Below are positions 4,331 to 5,284 of a stretch of DNA of 5,284 bases, piece by piece. Both the position numbers and the translations under genes were made by a program. Below the pieces are notes generated by a model. It did no database searches, had not been told where the DNA came from, and saw nothing but the letters and a program-made list of their open reading frames with translations. Every line of letters starts with the position of its first letter. Position 1 is the first letter of the stretch. The stretch lies in the NCBI GenBank assembly GCA_900550625.1, contig URSW01000123.1, positions 1 through 5,284 on the forward strand, in the 5' to 3' direction. The DNA is from an uncultured Eubacteriales bacterium (GTDB taxonomy: Bacteria > Bacillota > Clostridia > Oscillospirales > CAG-272).

Positions 4331-5284
4331 ATGAGAATTCTTGCGGCAGTGTCGGGGGAAGCGCCCGACGGCGTGCGTTTGTTCACCGTCGGGCTTTTGT
4401 GCGCCCTTTCATCGGCGGGTCACACGGTGTGCGCGGCATTTTCGGGCGGCGTGCCAGATGAGATTTCAAAAAGCGGCGTGCATATTGTTGGGATTCAGAA
4501 CGGCAGTGAGTATCGGACGCTCAAAGCGCTTATCACGGACGGCGATTTCGATGCGGTGTGCAGCTTTGACGAGTGCCTTGACCGCGTGCTCGCGCGGCTT
4601 AAAGATCATACGGATTTTCGCTTCGTCACGACCGCGTTCACGCCTTCGCGGAAAACGGTATGCGGGGAACGCACGGTCGTCATGTCCGCAGATGATGCGG
4701 ACCGTCTTGCGTTATGCCGCTGCGTGTCATATGATAAGATAGATGTGCTTCCCGCAGACGCGGTGTGCTTTATGTCATCCCCGAGGAAGCTTTTTACGGA
4801 AAATGCGGTCGGGGAAATCTTTGCGGAGATTGCGGAAGTCTATCTTTCGTGCATCGGGAAGCTCGGCTTTCCTACGGAGTTTTCGCATTCCGACATTCTG
4901 TTCTGCGGATATTACGGCTACGGAAATCTCGGGGACGAATCGTCGCTCGAATGCCTGATCTCGGCGGTGAGGCGCGAGATCCCCGACGCGAGGCTGACGG
5001 TACTTGCATCCTCACCCGCGGAATTTTCCGAACGCTTCGGAGTGCGCGCCGTTGACCGTATGTCATTCTTTTCGGTCATGCGCGAGATACGGAGAGCCGG
5101 GGTTTTCGTTTTCGGCGGCGGTGGACTTCTGCAGGATGCCACGAGCCGCCGCAGCCTACGTTATTACACGCACGTTCTTTCGGCGGCATCGAAGCGGTGC
5201 CGCACCTTCGTTTACGCGAACGGGATAGGACCGCTTGAGCGCCGCGGCTCGCGGCGGCGCGTGATGCGCGCGCTCGGCAGAGCC
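4331..5284 (+). CDS. CsaB-type polysaccharide pyruvyl transferase with an extra N-terminal domain (3' end outside window)
   Basis: The frame runs unbroken for 318 codons from ATG 4331 to the last base, so the C-terminus is missing. GGAG (4321-4324), 6 bases upstream, supports the start. Residues from about 188 match CsaB/polysaccharide pyruvyl transferases: LFCGYYGYGNLGDE (190-203), then FGGGGLLQDATS (261-272) with YY shortly after, and VYANGIGPL. CsaB adds ketal-linked pyruvate to secondary cell-wall polysaccharide, the ligand of SLH-domain S-layer proteins, probably at the inner membrane face before export. In ordinary CsaB proteins the GYYGxGNxGDE motif is near the N-terminus. Here about 185 residues precede it. 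They begin MRILAAVSGEAP, continue LFTVGLLCALSSAGHTVCAA, and include DFDAVCSFDECL. This has the look of the first Rossmann half of a GT4-like glycosyltransferase, which I infer from pattern alone. No signal peptide or membrane segment is visible. A hairpin-rich gap of 109 bases separates it from the topoisomerase gene, so co-transcription is uncertain. Confidence 0.88.
   Translation, partial: MRILAAVSGEAPDGVRLFTVGLLCALSSAGHTVCAAFSGGVPDEISKSGVHIVGIQNGSEYRTLKALITDGDFDAVCSFDECLDRVLARLKDHTDFRFVTTAFTPSRKTVCGERTVVMSADDADRLALCRCVSYDKIDVLPADAVCFMSSPRKLFTENAVGEIFAEIAEVYLSCIGKLGFPTEFSHSDILFCGYYGYGNLGDESSLECLISAVRREIPDARLTVLASSPAEFSERFGVRAVDRMSFFSVMREIRRAGVFVFGGGGLLQDATSRRSLRYYTHVLSAASKRCRTFVYANGIGPLERRGSRRRVMRALGRA

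Noticed and set aside
4341..5228. Several short plus and minus frames over the csaB-like gene
   Set aside because: They are out of frame with an unbroken 318-codon frame that carries clear CsaB motifs. Their Arg/Ser/Ala-rich translations are typical shadows.

Overview
The window looks like a short metagenomic piece from an uncultured gut-type member of the Clostridia (Bacillota). The clues are family resemblance, not a database match: a type IIA topoisomerase B subunit with the variant motifs I associate with clostridial paralogues, a CsaB-type pyruvyl transferase (a Gram-positive cell-wall enzyme), AAAGG/GGAG-type ribosome binding sites, and frequent ATA isoleucine codons in a fairly GC-rich background.

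Layout. Bases 1-160 encode a scrap of an SNF2-family helicase (+ strand) that stops abruptly inside the conserved helicase core. From there to 761 the minus strand carries dapA (4-hydroxy-tetrahydrodipicolinate synthase). It lacks its last third at the same breakpoint and has a reading-frame shift near 544-557. A 102-base divergent intergenic region (762-863) holds overlapping candidate promoters and leads into queA (864-1967, + strand), which is intact. A 259-base gap (1968-2226) contains three inverted repeats and no gene. Then comes a complete 664-residue GyrB/ParE-like topoisomerase subunit (2227-4221). A 109-base gap (4222-4330) carries a perfect inverted repeat over the stop codon and a competing terminator-like pairing. 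The last gene (4331 to the window end, open) has a CsaB polysaccharide pyruvyl transferase domain behind an unusual N-terminal domain of about 185 residues.

How the genes relate. They do not form one pathway: lysine/cell-wall precursor synthesis (dapA), tRNA wobble modification (queA), DNA topology (gyrB/parE-like) and cell-wall polysaccharide pyruvylation (csaB-like). queA, the topoisomerase and csaB share a strand, but the gaps and hairpins between them argue for separate or attenuated transcription units. The usual partners (tgt next to queA, an A subunit next to the topoisomerase B subunit) are not in the window.

I see no defence system, mobile element, CRISPR array or RNA gene. The points most worth a second look are the SNF2/dapA chimeric junction, the dapA frameshift, the motif-variant topoisomerase with no visible A subunit, the two-domain csaB-like gene, and the mutually exclusive hairpins after the topoisomerase gene.
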